From positions 28,272,001-28,336,000 of the forward strand of contig NC_046675.1 in NCBI RefSeq assembly GCF_003369915.1: DNA of 64,000 bases, given 5' to 3'. The notes under the pieces are model-generated. The model saw only the letters and a list, made by a program, of their open reading frames with translations. It was not told the DNA's origin and did not search any database. Below are positions 63,901-64,000 of this stretch, piece after piece. Origin of the DNA: Drosophila miranda (taxonomy: Eukaryota > Arthropoda > Insecta > Diptera > Drosophilidae). The first letter of the stretch is position 1. Every line of letters begins with the position of its first letter. The position numbers and the translations under genes are program-made.

Positions 63901-64000
63901 GAAGCCATTAAAGATGCAACTCTTTAGCTTCCTTATGGCATCTGCTGGGCTGCTGGGCAGAGATCAAGTGCCAGACACAACATTTTATTGGCCAGACAGA

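Larger units (their letters stand above)
54776..64000 (+). other. Jupiter: Probable first intron of Jupiter
   Basis: No credible coding exon was found in 9.2 kb on either strand. Contents include a CA tract (about 55337-55351), TAT/TTAT runs (about 55850-55866), a 26-base C run (57625-57650), CT tracts (60465-60495, 63570-63590), GATT repeats (61260-61280), CAT repeats (62104-62127) and a CTCF-like site (60924-60933). It may hold enhancers, alternative first exons or nested genes that I cannot resolve. Confidence 0.45.

Noticed and set aside
1..64000. CRISPR arrays, bacterial operons, intact transposons, tRNA or rRNA genes
   Set aside because: The window is an insect genome. I saw no regular spacer-repeat array, no transposase or reverse-transcriptase frame and no cloverleaf with A/B boxes that I could support by eye.

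Overview
This window looks like gene-dense Drosophila euchromatin: short GT-AG introns of 55-70 bases mixed with multi-kilobase ones, long homopolymeric amino-acid runs (Gln, Asn, His, Gly, Ala), abundant CA/TG, CT and GNN microsatellites, and Drosophila core-promoter words (DRE TATCGATA, Motif 1 GGTCACACT, Motif 6 GGTATATTT, Inr/DPE). The gene set (a pair of TyrR/TyrRII-type amine receptors, an ARHGEF17-type RhoGEF, a pasiflora-like four-TM protein, Ing1, Jupiter) fits chromosome arm 3R (Muller E) of D. melanogaster as far as I remember it. The microsatellite load suggests an obscura-group species, but I cannot prove the species.

Layout. 1-205: last coding exon of an unidentified plus-strand gene. 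758-1260: a short exon-like fragment with two small introns, probably a decayed gene. 4922-9041 (+) and 18162-13580 (-): two convergent aminergic GPCR genes, each with five coding exons and identical intron phases, so they are duplicates. 18.2-28.2 kb: upstream region and probable 5' UTR intron of the second GPCR, with a candidate Inr-DPE promoter and two perfect CRE palindromes, followed by the probable 3' UTR of the next gene. 41819-28224 (-): one large RhoGEF gene, reconstructed as 18 coding exons with consistent phases and about 2,649 codons. It has a long low-complexity N-terminus, then DH, PH-like and C-terminal WD40-like regions, and possible internal starts at 38151 and 32403. 48019-47466 (-): a candidate two-exon small secreted cysteine peptide that I do not recognise. 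50458-51140 (+): pasiflora-like tetraspan protein. 53308-51837 (-): Ing1 chromatin reader. 54732-54775 (+): first coding exon of Jupiter, whose remaining exons appear to lie beyond the window; the last 9.2 kb would be its first intron.

Regulation. The housekeeping-type promoters at 49.98-50.13 kb and 53.5-53.6 kb share a related Motif-6-rich module. The region upstream of Jupiter carries a recent 267-bp tandem duplication. Coordinates of spliced genes are the span of the coding region; exons are given in the evidence. All splice sites were chosen by eye from GT/AG signals, reading frame and family conservation.
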